Positions 1-7,171 of a DNA stretch of 20,315 nucleotides are shown here, one piece after another. A program made the position numbers and the translations under genes. Source of the DNA: Rhodospirillales bacterium (GTDB lineage Bacteria; Pseudomonadota; Alphaproteobacteria; Acetobacterales; Acetobacteraceae); contig JANXXW010000094.1 of the NCBI GenBank assembly GCA_025350425.1, forward strand, positions 1 to 20,315, read 5' to 3'. A model generated the notes under the pieces. It had not been told where the DNA came from. It made no database searches and saw nothing but the letters and a program-made list of their open reading frames with translations. How positions within the stretch are numbered: the stretch's first letter is position 1; every line of letters begins with the position of its first letter.

Positions 1-2559
1 GACGATCCGGCATTCGAGATCGAATATGGTCCTGGTCTGGATCGCCCGGATCAACGCGGCGAGCTCCCTTTCGCGGTCGTCGGGATGAACCAGGCGCTGC
101 AGGTCGTCGCGGCTCTCCAGGCGGTCGGACAGGGTAAGGCCGAAGATGTCCCGACAGATTTCCGAGGCGACAAAACGGTGCGTCGTGAGGTCGAGTTCCC
201 AGCTTCCAAGGTGACCAGCCGTCAAGGCGAAGTCCAGCCGGTGCTCGCTTTCAAGCAGCGCGACCCGGTTTCGTTCGGTGCCGATTTTCCCGCGCAATTC
301 GTGCTCGCGCGTGGCCGCCTCGCGCCGCTGCCGCGCCAGGCGTAGCCCGCTTTCCACCCTGGCGCGCAACTCACGGGCGCTGAACGGCTTGACCAGATAA
401 TCATCCGCTCCGGCCACCAGTCCTTCGATGCGCGCCTCCTCTCCGGCGCGCGCCGAGAGAAGGAATATGAGCACACCCTCCATGCCTGGCTTCGCACGCA
501 AGGCGCCAAGCAGAGCGAAGCCGTCCAAGCCCGGCATCATCACATCCGTCAGGACCAGATCCGGTGGCGGCCCGCGCCGCGCGGCGGCCAGCGCCGCACT
601 GCCGTCCTCGACCGCTTCCACGTCGTAACCGCAGGATTCCAGGATACTTGTCACGTATGCGCGCATGTCGGCGTTGTCGTCGGCGAAGATAATGCGCGGC
701 CTGCTGGCCGCGTCGCTCGCGTGCCCCGGATTTTGCCTGTCCTGGTCCGGGTCCTGGTTCGGCAGCCAGCTTAGCGTCTCCTCGACATAGATTTTCGCCC
801 GCGTTCCGGCGGATGCCGATATCTGTCCATCGCGGGCGTGGTCGCGCGTGGTCCCGCCGGTTGCGAATGGGATGGTGACGCGGAACTCGGTGCCTTTGTC
901 GTAGGTGCTGGTGGCGGCGATGGTGCCGCCATGCAACTTGACCAGTTCCTTGACCAGCGCCAGGCCGATGCCTGTGCCGTCATGAGTACGCCCTTGATGT
1001 CCCCCGACACGGTGAAACCGATCGAATATCCTCGGCAATTCCACGGCGGAAATACCCATGCCGGTATCGTGGACCACCAGTTCGGCCGAGCCGCCGATGC
1101 TGCGAAGCGAGACGGTGATGCCGCCTTTGAGGGTGAAGTTGAAAGCGTTGGAGATCAGGTTGAGGACGATTTTTTCCCACATGTCCCGATCGACGTCGAT
1201 CGGCCGGTCGAGTGGCGGGCAATCCACCACGAGAAAGAGGCCCGCCCGCTCGAACGCCGACCGGAAGTTGCTGGCCAGCTCGGCGGTGAGGTCCGCGAGG
1301 TCCACAGGCTCGAAGCTCGCCTCGAAGCGGCCCGCCTCGATACGGAAAAAGTCGAGCAGCGAGTTCACGAGCCGGAGCAGGCGCAACGCGTTGCGGTGGG
1401 CCATCCCCAACCGCTGGCGCTGTGACGCCGGCAGGCTTTCCGCCGCCGCGAGCATGTCCTCGATCGGGCCAAGTAGAAGAGTCAGTGAAGTTCGGAACTC
1501 ATGGCTGACATCGGCGAGGACCGCTGTTTTTGCGTGATCGAGCACCGCGAGCGTTTCGGCGCGCCGGCATTCGTTCTCATAAGCCTGGGCGTTGATGAGG
1601 GCCGCTCCGAACGCCGCCGCGATCAGACCGTAGAAACCGAGATAGGCATCGTTGAGTGGCAGGCGCGCGCTGGCTCCCGCGATCATGAAAGCGGCCGGCG
1701 ATTTCGATCCTGGCAGCCTGACCGGCACCACGAGCACGCTTTCGGGCGGCTCCTCGTACGGGCCGCACGGTCCTGGCCCCAGACGGCCAGCGACATACGG
1801 CAGGAGTATGGCCGATTCCAGGTGGACCAGGTCCTCGATCGGCCAGGGGTTTGCCGCCGTGCCGACATCCAGGCCCGTCTGGGCCGACAGCGTGTAGCGG
1901 GGCGGTTCGTCGTCGGGCGAGTCCAGGCAATAGAGCAGAACGAACGGAAGGTCGAACGCGAACCCCGCCAGCACGTCGGCCGCCAACCCGAACACTTCGC
2001 GCGTCGTCCTAACCCCGCCCAGCCGCGCGGTCAGGTCGCGCAGCGCGCAGCTACGCCGTTCGCACAACATACTGATGGTCGTCTCGGTGACCGGATGGAA
2101 TAGGCCACAGATGCCGCCGATCTCGTTGCGGATAGGGCTCAGGGAGAAAGTGAAGAACGTCTCCTCCAGGAAGCCGTTCCGGTGCAGAAACATGCGCTGG
2201 TTTTCGAGAAAAGAAGCTTTGCCGTCCAGCGCGCGCGCAAAGGGATCGCCGATTGCGGGCCACGCCGAGACCCACGACGCCACGTAGCTCATGCCGAGGA
2301 ACGCCGGGTGTTCTTCGCCGCACAGAGCCCGGTATCCGTCGTTGTAGATTTGGGTGTGCGAAGGGCCCCATATGATGTTTATGGGAAAGTTCGACGCGAG
2401 ACATAGGCTGACGGTTGTCCGCAGGCTTTGTGGCCACTGCCCGATCGGGCCCAGCGGCGTCAGGGACCAGTCCTTCAGCCGAACGAGTTCCGCCATCTCG
2501 CCACCGTTCGCAAGGAAATCCGTGTCCGCTGATCGCGCCAGGGAACCCGGCTCGGCCAT
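1..2559 (-). CDS. Hybrid sensor histidine kinase / response regulator (3' end outside window)
   Basis: A reading frame without stops runs from an ATG at 2559 to the left edge (853 codons), so the C-terminus is missing. Domains in order: an N-terminal PAS-like domain (about 25-160, with the WSLTPLG and FTFSLSPIRNE signatures of large hybrid kinases); a GAF-like region (about 165-335); HisKA with phospho-acceptor His353 in HEFRTSL; HATPase_c with N-box Asn467/Asn471, G1 box at Asp498 (DTGMG) and GTGIGLALVKEL; a receiver with acidic pair Asp627/Asp628, phospho-acceptor Asp672 and Lys724; then a second PAS (from about 770, ending near HPDDRERE). No membrane segment is seen, so it is probably cytosolic. 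It should autophosphorylate on His353 and pass phosphate to Asp672; the signal is unknown. The PAS after the receiver suggests a second kinase module further on (inference). An AGGA-type ribosome site precedes 2559; an in-frame ATG at 2574 is the alternative start. It is divergent from the ABC operon. Confidence 0.9.
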   Translation of the reverse strand, partial: MAEPGSLARSADTDFLANGGEMAELVRLKDWSLTPLGPIGQWPQSLRTTVSLCLASNFPINIIWGPSHTQIYNDGYRALCGEEHPAFLGMSYVASWVSAWPAIGDPFARALDGKASFLENQRMFLHRNGFLEETFFTFSLSPIRNEIGGICGLFHPVTETTISMLCERRSCALRDLTARLGGVRTTREVFGLAADVLAGFAFDLPFVLLYCLDSPDDEPPRYTLSAQTGLDVGTAANPWPIEDLVHLESAILLPYVAGRLGPGPCGPYEEPPESVLVVPVRLPGSKSPAAFMIAGASARLPLNDAYLGFYGLIAAAFGAALINAQAYENECRRAETLAVLDHAKTAVLADVSHEFRTSLTLLLGPIEDMLAAAESLPASQRQRLGMAHRNALRLLRLVNSLLDFFRIEAGRFEASFEPVDLADLTAELASNFRSAFERAGLFLVVDCPPLDRPIDVDRDMWEKIVLNLISNAFNFTLKGGITVSLRSIGGSAELVVHDTGMGISAVELPRIFDRFHRVGGHQGRTHDGTGIGLALVKELVKLHGGTIAATSTYDKGTEFRVTIPFATGGTTRDHARDGQISASAGTRAKIYVEETLSWLPNQDPDQDRQNPGHASDAASRPRIIFADDNADMRAYVTSILESCGYDVEAVEDGSAALAAARRGPPPDLVLTDVMMPGLDGFALLGALRAKPGMEGVLIFLLSARAGEEARIEGLVAGADDYLVKPFSARELRARVESGLRLARQRREAATREHELRGKIGTERNRVALLESEHRLDFALTAGHLGSWELDLTTHRFVASEICRDIFGLTLSDRLESRDDLQRLVHPDDRERELAALIRAIQTRTIFDLECRIV

Positions 2560-2763
2560 ACCTTTTCCTTTCATATCGGAGAGGCGGTGGATAACATTCT
2601 TGCTTAGAACCTAAGACATTACGAAACGCGAAACGATCCTACCGCCCGCGACGCCCGATAGCCAGCGGCCCGCAAAACCGCGTGGCGTCCCAATCACGAT
2701 TGACGGCACGATGGTGTGTCGGCTCCCATCGTCGCGCAACTGCGCACCAGCCAAGGTTTCAAC
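2560..2763. promoter_or_regulatory. Divergent intergenic region between kinase and ABC operon
   Basis: This 204-bp gap must hold the promoters of both divergent units. Visible elements are a 13-bp inverted repeat, CTTAG-aac-CTAAG (2603-2615), and two abutting copies of CGAAACG just beyond it. No convincing -35/-10 pair was found on either strand. An in-frame GTG at 2716 could extend the binding protein by 16 residues, but the added residues do not look like part of a signal peptide. The regulatory role is inferred from position only. Confidence 0.4.
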
Positions 2764-3813
2764 ATGCCGACGGACAACGGCGTCCCTCTCCCCCGCCTTT
2801 CACGCCGCAACGCCATGCTTCTCGCAGGTATGGCCACATCCTTCGCCGGGCGCCCCGCCCATGCTGCCAGCATCCTGCGGGTGGCCTACATCCCGATTCT
2901 GGCCATGGCCCAGCTCTTCATCATCATTGGCGAGGGATGGGCGGCACAGGCCGGGCTCGACCTTCAACTAACGCGGTTCTCCTCCGGCCCCGCCATGGTG
3001 CAGGCGTTGGCGTCCCGCGCCTATGACGTGGCCTATATCGGCATCGGGCCGGCGATGGTGGCGCGTGGCGCAGGGCTGGACCTGCGCGTGGTGGCGGCCA
3101 ACGGCATCGACCAGGGCAGCCTGATCGGGGTCGGGGCCTTTGCCGCCGCGTTCGAGGCCGCCGCCAGCCCCGCCGAGGCATTTGCCGCATTCCGCCAGAA
3201 AAATGGCCGTCCCGTCCGCGTCGCCACGCTGCCGAAGGGCTCGGTGCCGGACACTGTGCTGCAATATTGGCTCAACGAGGTCGCCCATGTGGCGTCGGCC
3301 GATGTGCAGGTGCTCGGCGTTGGTGAGGACCGGGTGCAGCAGGTGCTCCTCGCGGGCTCCGCCGAGGCCGCGTCGGCGCTGGAGCCGATCCTCACGATCG
3401 TGCGGGAGCGCGTGCCGTCCGCCCGTATTCTGGTCGGAGGTGGCGAGATGTTCCCTGACCAGCCCGGCGCCGTTCTGGCGATGCGCGAGGCCACGATCCA
3501 TGCCTCACCCGAGGCCGCGCGCAGCCTGGTCGAACTCCATGTCCGGGCCACTAGGCTGATCCTCAGCGATCCCGGCCGGGCCGCCCACGACACGAACCAG
3601 ATCCTGGGGCCGGGCCTGGTCTCCGAGGAGACTCTCATCCGCGCGTTCGGATCGCCGGCGATGCGGCCGATCTCCGATCCGCACGCGATCGTCGCGGCCA
3701 CCGCCCGGCTGGGAGTCTACCAGGTCCGCCTCGGCACCCTGGCACGCGAAATCCCCGCCGCCGAGCTGTTCGACACCGCGCTGTACGACGCCCTGCCGCC
3801 AGCTACGCGATGA
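2764..3813 (+). CDS. ABC transporter substrate-binding protein, NitT/TauT (NMT1-like) family
   Basis: This is the extracytoplasmic solute receptor of a nitrate/sulfonate/taurine-type importer (349 aa). The N-terminus has a twin-arginine-like signal (RLSRRNAMLLAG, then a hydrophobic stretch ending in AHA-AS), which suggests periplasmic export, perhaps by Tat. The mature start LRVAYIPILAMAQ, the FSSGPAMVQALASRAYDVAYIGIGPA segment and the following lobe match the NMT1/SsuA/TauA fold. I prefer the ATG at 2764, preceded by AAGG with good spacing, because it puts the signal at the N-terminus; a GTG at 2716 would give 365 aa. Its stop overlaps the permease start as ATGA, so the two are translationally coupled. 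The substrate cannot be read from sequence; the linked cysteine synthase favours a sulfonate or other organosulfur compound. Confidence 0.88.
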   Translation: MPTDNGVPLPRLSRRNAMLLAGMATSFAGRPAHAASILRVAYIPILAMAQLFIIIGEGWAAQAGLDLQLTRFSSGPAMVQALASRAYDVAYIGIGPAMVARGAGLDLRVVAANGIDQGSLIGVGAFAAAFEAAASPAEAFAAFRQKNGRPVRVATLPKGSVPDTVLQYWLNEVAHVASADVQVLGVGEDRVQQVLLAGSAEAASALEPILTIVRERVPSARILVGGGEMFPDQPGAVLAMREATIHASPEAARSLVELHVRATRLILSDPGRAAHDTNQILGPGLVSEETLIRAFGSPAMRPISDPHAIVAATARLGVYQVRLGTLAREIPAAELFDTALYDALPPATR

Positions 3814-4571
3814 GCCGTGGCCCCCCGCGCCGGGCCGGCCTGTGGGCAGCGGGCGGCCTCGCCGCGTTCCTCGCCATCTGGGAACTCGCCGTCGAGACCG
3901 GCCTGCTTCCGAGTACGATGGTGCCGGCGCCAAGCTCCGTGCCGGGAGCCTTCCTTTCGGAGCTGAGGAACGGCATCTGGGCGGCCTCGGTGACGGCCAG
4001 CCTCAGCCACTACCTGATCGGGCTCGCGATCGGCAGCCTGCTCGGGATATCGGTCGGCATTGCGGTCGCGATGTCGCCGCGGCTCGGCGCCGCCCAATCC
4101 GGCATTGCGCGCCTGCTGCGGCCGATCCCGCCACTGGCCTGGATACCGTTTGCCCTGATCTGGTTCGGCGCCAGCGAGGGCGCCGCCGCCTTCATCATCG
4201 CCATTGGGGTGTTCTGGGTGAACTACTTCGCCGCCATCGCCGCCGTGCAGGCCATCGATCCAGGATTGCACGAGGTCGCCGCCGCCTTCGGGCAGCGCGG
4301 CCTGGGTGCGCGGCTGTTCAAGGTCGTGCTTCCCGCCGCCTCGCCCGGCATCCTGTCCGGCTCGCGCGCCGGGCTCGGGCAGGGCTGGATGGCGGTGGTC
4401 GCCGCCGAATTGTTCGGCGTCCCGGGGATCGGCCAGCGCATGAGCGACGCCGCCGGGCTGCTCGCGACCAATGTGCTGGTGCTTTATATGCTCACTATCG
4501 CGCTGCTGTACGCAATGAGCGACGCGGCATTCCAGTGGCTCAGCCGGAGGATGCTGGCGTGGATGCCGTGA
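3810..4571 (+). CDS. ABC transporter permease, NitT/TauT family
   Basis: An inner-membrane permease of 253 aa with a BPD_transp_1 domain, the usual length for SsuC/TauC-type proteins. The first membrane helix is near residues 10-28, followed by the periplasmic VPAPSSV segment typical of the family and about five more hydrophobic segments. The EAA-loop region that contacts the ATPase is seen around EVAAAFGQRGLGARLFKVVLPAASPGILSG. The start ATG at 3810 overlaps the previous stop (ATGA). Its own stop lies inside the start region of the ATPase gene, so all three components are coupled. It should form a homodimer with two ATPase subunits. Family assignment is secure; the substrate is not. Confidence 0.9.
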   Translation: MSRGPPRRAGLWAAGGLAAFLAIWELAVETGLLPSTMVPAPSSVPGAFLSELRNGIWAASVTASLSHYLIGLAIGSLLGISVGIAVAMSPRLGAAQSGIARLLRPIPPLAWIPFALIWFGASEGAAAFIIAIGVFWVNYFAAIAAVQAIDPGLHEVAAAFGQRGLGARLFKVVLPAASPGILSGSRAGLGQGWMAVVAAELFGVPGIGQRMSDAAGLLATNVLVLYMLTIALLYAMSDAAFQWLSRRMLAWMP

Positions 4572-5338
4572 TCGCGAGCGACCCGATCCTCGAACTGCAC
4601 GACCTCGCCTTCGGCTACGACGAGGGCGGCGCCCCGGTGCTGCAAGGGGTTTCGCTGGCTGTGCCGCGTGGCGGGTTCGTGGCCGTGGTCGGCCCATCGG
4701 GCGTGGGCAAGTCGTCGTTGCTCAGGGTGGTCGCTGGACTGGCGCAACCCAGCCACGGCACCGTCCGGCTGGCTTCGCGCGGCGGGCGGGGCATTCGCCC
4801 GACCGCGCTCGTGTTCCAGGACGCGCGCCTGCTGCCGTGGCGCCGCGTGCTCGCCAATGTCGCCTTCGGGCTTGAAGGATTGGGCCTGGGGCGGCTGGAG
4901 CGCCACACTCGCGCGGCGGCCGCGCTCGATCTCGTGGGGTTGGCGGAATACGCCGCCAAATGGCCGCACCAGCTTTCAGGCGGCCAGCGTCAGCGTGTCG
5001 GCATCGCCCGCGCACTGGCGGTCAAGCCGGACCTGCTGCTGGTCGATGAGCCCTTCGGGGCACTCGACGCCATCACGCGCGACCTTTTGCAGGACGAGTT
5101 GCTGCGGATCTGGGGCGCGACTGGCTGCTCCGTGATCTTTGTGACGCATGACCTCGGCGAGGCAGTTTATCTTGCGGATCGGGTTATTATGTTAAGTGGT
5201 AAGCCTGCGCGCATAACTCGCGAGGTTACCGTCGATGTCCCGCGCCCACGCCCGCGCCACGCGCTGGAATTGGATCGGCAGGTCGGGATCTTGCGGCAGG
5301 CCATGAGCGAGAGCTTCATCGAAGGAAGCGGAATTTGA
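4559..5338 (+). CDS. ABC transporter ATP-binding protein, NitT/TauT family
   Basis: The cytoplasmic ATPase of the importer (259 aa). It has Walker A GPSGVGKSS (Lys51), a Q-loop in VFQDARLLPWR (the LLPW form is typical of nitrate/sulfonate/taurine ATPases), signature LSGGQRQRVG, Walker B LLLVDEPFGALD and the H-loop VTHD. The reading frame is open far upstream, but that part only shadows the permease. I chose the GTG at 4559 because GGAGG lies 8 bases upstream (4546-4550); the GTG at 4568, overlapping the permease stop as GTGA, is the alternative. The gene overlaps the permease by 13 bases. The tail carries extra basic residues after the ATPase core, as is usual for this family. Confidence 0.9.
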   Translation: MDAVIASDPILELHDLAFGYDEGGAPVLQGVSLAVPRGGFVAVVGPSGVGKSSLLRVVAGLAQPSHGTVRLASRGGRGIRPTALVFQDARLLPWRRVLANVAFGLEGLGLGRLERHTRAAAALDLVGLAEYAAKWPHQLSGGQRQRVGIARALAVKPDLLLVDEPFGALDAITRDLLQDELLRIWGATGCSVIFVTHDLGEAVYLADRVIMLSGKPARITREVTVDVPRPRPRHALELDRQVGILRQAMSESFIEGSGI

Positions 5339-5359
5339 TCGTAATACAGGTGAGATGAA

Positions 5360-6271
5360 ATGAAGGCCGAGAGCGTTCTCCAGACCATCGGCAATACGCC
5401 GCATATCCGTTTGAGCCGCATGTTTCCGGACGCCGATGTCTGGATCAAGTCAGAGCGTGGCAATCCGGGCGGCTCGATCAAGGACCGCATCGCGCTGGCC
5501 ATGGTGGAGGCGGCCGAGGCCAGCGGCGCCCTGAAGCCGGGCGGCACAATCGTCGAGCCCACCTCGGGCAACACCGGCATCGGCCTCGCGATGGTGGCCG
5601 CAGTGAAAGGCTACAAGATCATCCTGGTGATGCCCGACAGCATGTCGGTCGAACGGCGCCGGCTGATGCAAGCCTATGGTGCGACGTTTGAACTGACGCC
5701 GCGCGAGAAGGGCATGAACGGCTCCATCGCCCGCGCCCAGGAAGTGGCGGCCGAGATCGGAGGGTGGGTGCCGCAGCAGTTCGAGAACCCGGCCAACGTA
5801 GCGGTCCATGCAGGCGCCACTTCGGCCGAGATCCTGGCGGACTTTCCCGACGGCGTCGACGTGATGATCACCGGCGTTGGCACCGGCGGCCATATCACGG
5901 GGTGCGCCGAGACGCTGAAGATCCATTGGCCCGCGCTCAAGGTGTTCGCCGTGGAACCGACACTTTCCCCGGTGATTTCCGGCGGCAAGCCATCCCCTCA
6001 CCCGATCCAGGGCATCGGCGCCGGCTTCATCCCGCTCAACCTCCACACCGCGATACTGGATGGTGTGATCCAGGTGGAAGCCGAGGAAGCGCGCGAGTTC
6101 GCCCGCCGGTCCGCGCGGGAGGAGGGTATCCTCGTTGGCATCTCTTCCGGCGCCACGCTGGCGGCGATCTCCAAGAAGTTGCCGGAGCTGCCCAAGGGCG
6201 CCACCATACTCGGCTTTAACTACGATACCGGTGAACGCTACCTCTCGGTGCCCGACTTCCTGCCAGCCTGA
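5360..6271 (+). CDS. cysK: Cysteine synthase A (O-acetylserine sulfhydrylase)
   Basis: A PLP-dependent enzyme making L-cysteine from O-acetylserine and sulfide, 303 aa, a normal CysK length. The PLP lysine is Lys41 in GGSIKDR, the substrate loop is TSGNTG (67-72), and the glycine-rich PLP-phosphate loop is GVGTGG (172-177). The C-terminal SSGAT segment (ISSGATLAA), whose serine contacts the pyridine nitrogen in this fold, is present. The start has an AGG-type ribosome site about 9 bases upstream. It follows the ABC ATPase by 21 bases on the same strand and is probably in its operon, tying sulfur uptake to assimilation (inference). Related enzymes (CysM, cystathionine beta-synthase) are less likely given the compact length and motif spelling. 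Confidence 0.92.
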   Translation: MKAESVLQTIGNTPHIRLSRMFPDADVWIKSERGNPGGSIKDRIALAMVEAAEASGALKPGGTIVEPTSGNTGIGLAMVAAVKGYKIILVMPDSMSVERRRLMQAYGATFELTPREKGMNGSIARAQEVAAEIGGWVPQQFENPANVAVHAGATSAEILADFPDGVDVMITGVGTGGHITGCAETLKIHWPALKVFAVEPTLSPVISGGKPSPHPIQGIGAGFIPLNLHTAILDGVIQVEAEEAREFARRSAREEGILVGISSGATLAAISKKLPELPKGATILGFNYDTGERYLSVPDFLPA

Positions 6272-6299
6272 AGGGGCGGCCTGCGATGACGAAACGGGA

Positions 6300-6330
6300 G
6301 CGGGGACCTGGATCTGCGCAGGTCTCCCGC
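6300..6330. terminator. Weak hairpin between cysK and tRNA-Thr (possible bidirectional terminator)
   Basis: Between the convergent cysK and tRNA-Thr there is an imperfect stem: ACCTG (6306-6310) pairs with CAGGT (6319-6323), continuing through GCGGG / CCCGC with a small bulge, loop GATCTGCG. There is no T-tract on the plus strand and only a short TTT on the minus strand, so intrinsic termination is uncertain. Confidence 0.3.
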
Positions 6331-6363
6331 AGCCAGATCGTCAATCTTGCAGGCATTGGGTAT

Positions 6364-6438
6364 TGGTGCCGACGGTCAGGATTGAACTGACGACCTGCTG
6401 ATTACGAATCAGCTGCTCTACCACTGAGCTACGTCGGC
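6364..6438 (-). tRNA. tRNA-Thr (anticodon CGT)
   Basis: A 75-nt cloverleaf reads on the minus strand. The acceptor stem GCCGACG/CGTCGGC pairs perfectly. The D-arm is GCTC-AGTGGTA-GAGC, the anticodon stem is GCTGA/TCAGC with loop TTCGTAA (anticodon CGT, decoding ACG threonine), the variable loop is AGGTC and the T-arm is GTCAG-TTCAATC-CTGAC. The discriminator is A, and the 3' CCA is encoded (6366-6364). All arms are intact. It lies convergent to cysK and divergent from the pqi operon. Confidence 0.95.
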
Positions 6439-6451
6439 GACCGACGGTGCC

Positions 6452-6480
6452 CTCATACCCTTCCGCGCCTTCCGGGGCAA
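6452..6480 (-). promoter_or_regulatory. sigma70-type promoter for tRNA-Thr
   Basis: On the minus strand a -35-like TTGCCC (6480-6475) is followed by exactly 17 bases and a -10-like TATGAG (6457-6452). The expected start is near 6445, about 7 bases before the mature tRNA 5' end. The discriminator (GGCACCG) is GC-rich, as expected for stringently controlled stable-RNA promoters (general knowledge). Based on sequence match and position only. Confidence 0.5.
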
Positions 6481-6513
6481 CCACGCGACTGGCGTCAGAA
6501 TCGGGTGTTGCCA

Positions 6514-6532
6514 CGGCATCTGGCCGATGCCG
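6514..6532. repeat. Perfect inverted repeat upstream of the pqi operon
   Basis: CGGCATC-TGGCC-GATGCCG: two perfect 7-base arms with a 5-base spacer, centred about 46 bases before the first pqiA start and about 85 bases from the divergent tRNA. No T-run follows, so it looks more like an operator or an mRNA leader hairpin than a terminator. Function not established. Confidence 0.45.
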
Positions 6533-6568
6533 GGCAGTCGAATAACTGCTTCGGGCGTATAACGAGGT

Positions 6569-7168
6569 ATGTCGCGCCTCCCTCTCACGCTGACCGCCTC
6601 CGACATCCTGCGGGAATGCCCGGATTGCGGGCTGTTCCAGGCCGTGCCGGCGTTGCGGCCTGCTGCCGTCGCGCGTTGCCCGCGCTGTAGCGCGACGCTG
6701 CGGCGGACGCGGCGCAACCCGGTGGCGGCGCCCCTGGCATTGGCCACCACCGCGCTCGTGCTGTTCGCCATCGCCACGAGCATGCCGTTCCTGGATCTCT
6801 CGCTGCGTGGCTACGGGCGGGAGACGATGCTGGCCAGCGGACCGTTGGCGTTGGGCGGGGAGGGCATGTGGGAGGTGGGAGTCGTGGTGCTCGGCACCAC
6901 CATGCTGGCCCCCGTGGCTCGCATTTTCGGCATGGTCTGGGTGCTCGCCGGAATGCGGATGCGTCGGCCGCCGCGCGGGTTGCACGTCGTGTTCCGCTGG
7001 GTGGAACTGCTGCGGCCGTGGTCGATGGTGGAGGTGTTCCTGCTCGGCGTGTTCGTCGCCTATACGCGGCTGGTGGCGCTCGCCACCGTCCATGTCGGCG
7101 GCGCGCTGTATGCCCTGGCGGGCTTGATGCTGGTGATGGTGGCGGCCGACGCGGCGATGGACCCCTAG
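6569..7168 (+). CDS. pqiA: Paraquat-inducible protein A-like membrane protein (first PqiA unit)
   Basis: A 199-aa inner-membrane protein of the PqiA family, probably the membrane partner of an MCE lipid-transport system. It has an N-terminal zinc-ribbon-like pair, CPDC (17-20) and CPRC (37-40), then about four hydrophobic helices (starting near 50, 95, 145 and 175). The segment RWVELLRPWSMVEVFLLGVFVA is diagnostic: the RPWSMVEVF form recurs in both halves of PqiA proteins. Enterobacterial PqiA fuses two such units in about 420 aa; here each unit is a separate gene. The start ATG at 6569 has GAGG only 1 base upstream, too close to be a good ribosome site, so initiation is uncertain. The next unit begins 3 bases after its stop. 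Confidence 0.82.
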   Translation: MSRLPLTLTASDILRECPDCGLFQAVPALRPAAVARCPRCSATLRRTRRNPVAAPLALATTALVLFAIATSMPFLDLSLRGYGRETMLASGPLALGGEGMWEVGVVVLGTTMLAPVARIFGMVWVLAGMRMRRPPRGLHVVFRWVELLRPWSMVEVFLLGVFVAYTRLVALATVHVGGALYALAGLMLVMVAADAAMDP

Positions 7169-7171
7169 GCG

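Noticed and set aside
838..2103. Long plus-strand open frames at 838-1425 and 1501-2103
   Set aside because: They are antisense to the HisKA, HATPase and GAF regions of the kinase, whose minus-strand motifs are intact; their proteins look like low-complexity Arg/Asp/Val-rich shadow translation.
3842..4558. N-terminal extension of the ABC ATPase (open frame from 3842)
   Set aside because: The extension only reads the permease gene in another frame; the ATPase begins at a GTG with GGAGG upstream.
3717..4697. 326-aa minus-strand open frame opposite the permease
   Set aside because: Shadow of the permease coding strand; repetitive Arg/Gly/His-rich protein without motifs.
6364..6438. tRNA-Thr as an integration (att) site
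   Set aside because: No repeat of the tRNA 3' end, integrase or foreign-looking DNA is present nearby.
6558..6563. TATAAC as a -10 box for pqiA
   Set aside because: It lies only 6-11 bases before the ATG and would give a leaderless mRNA; no matching -35.
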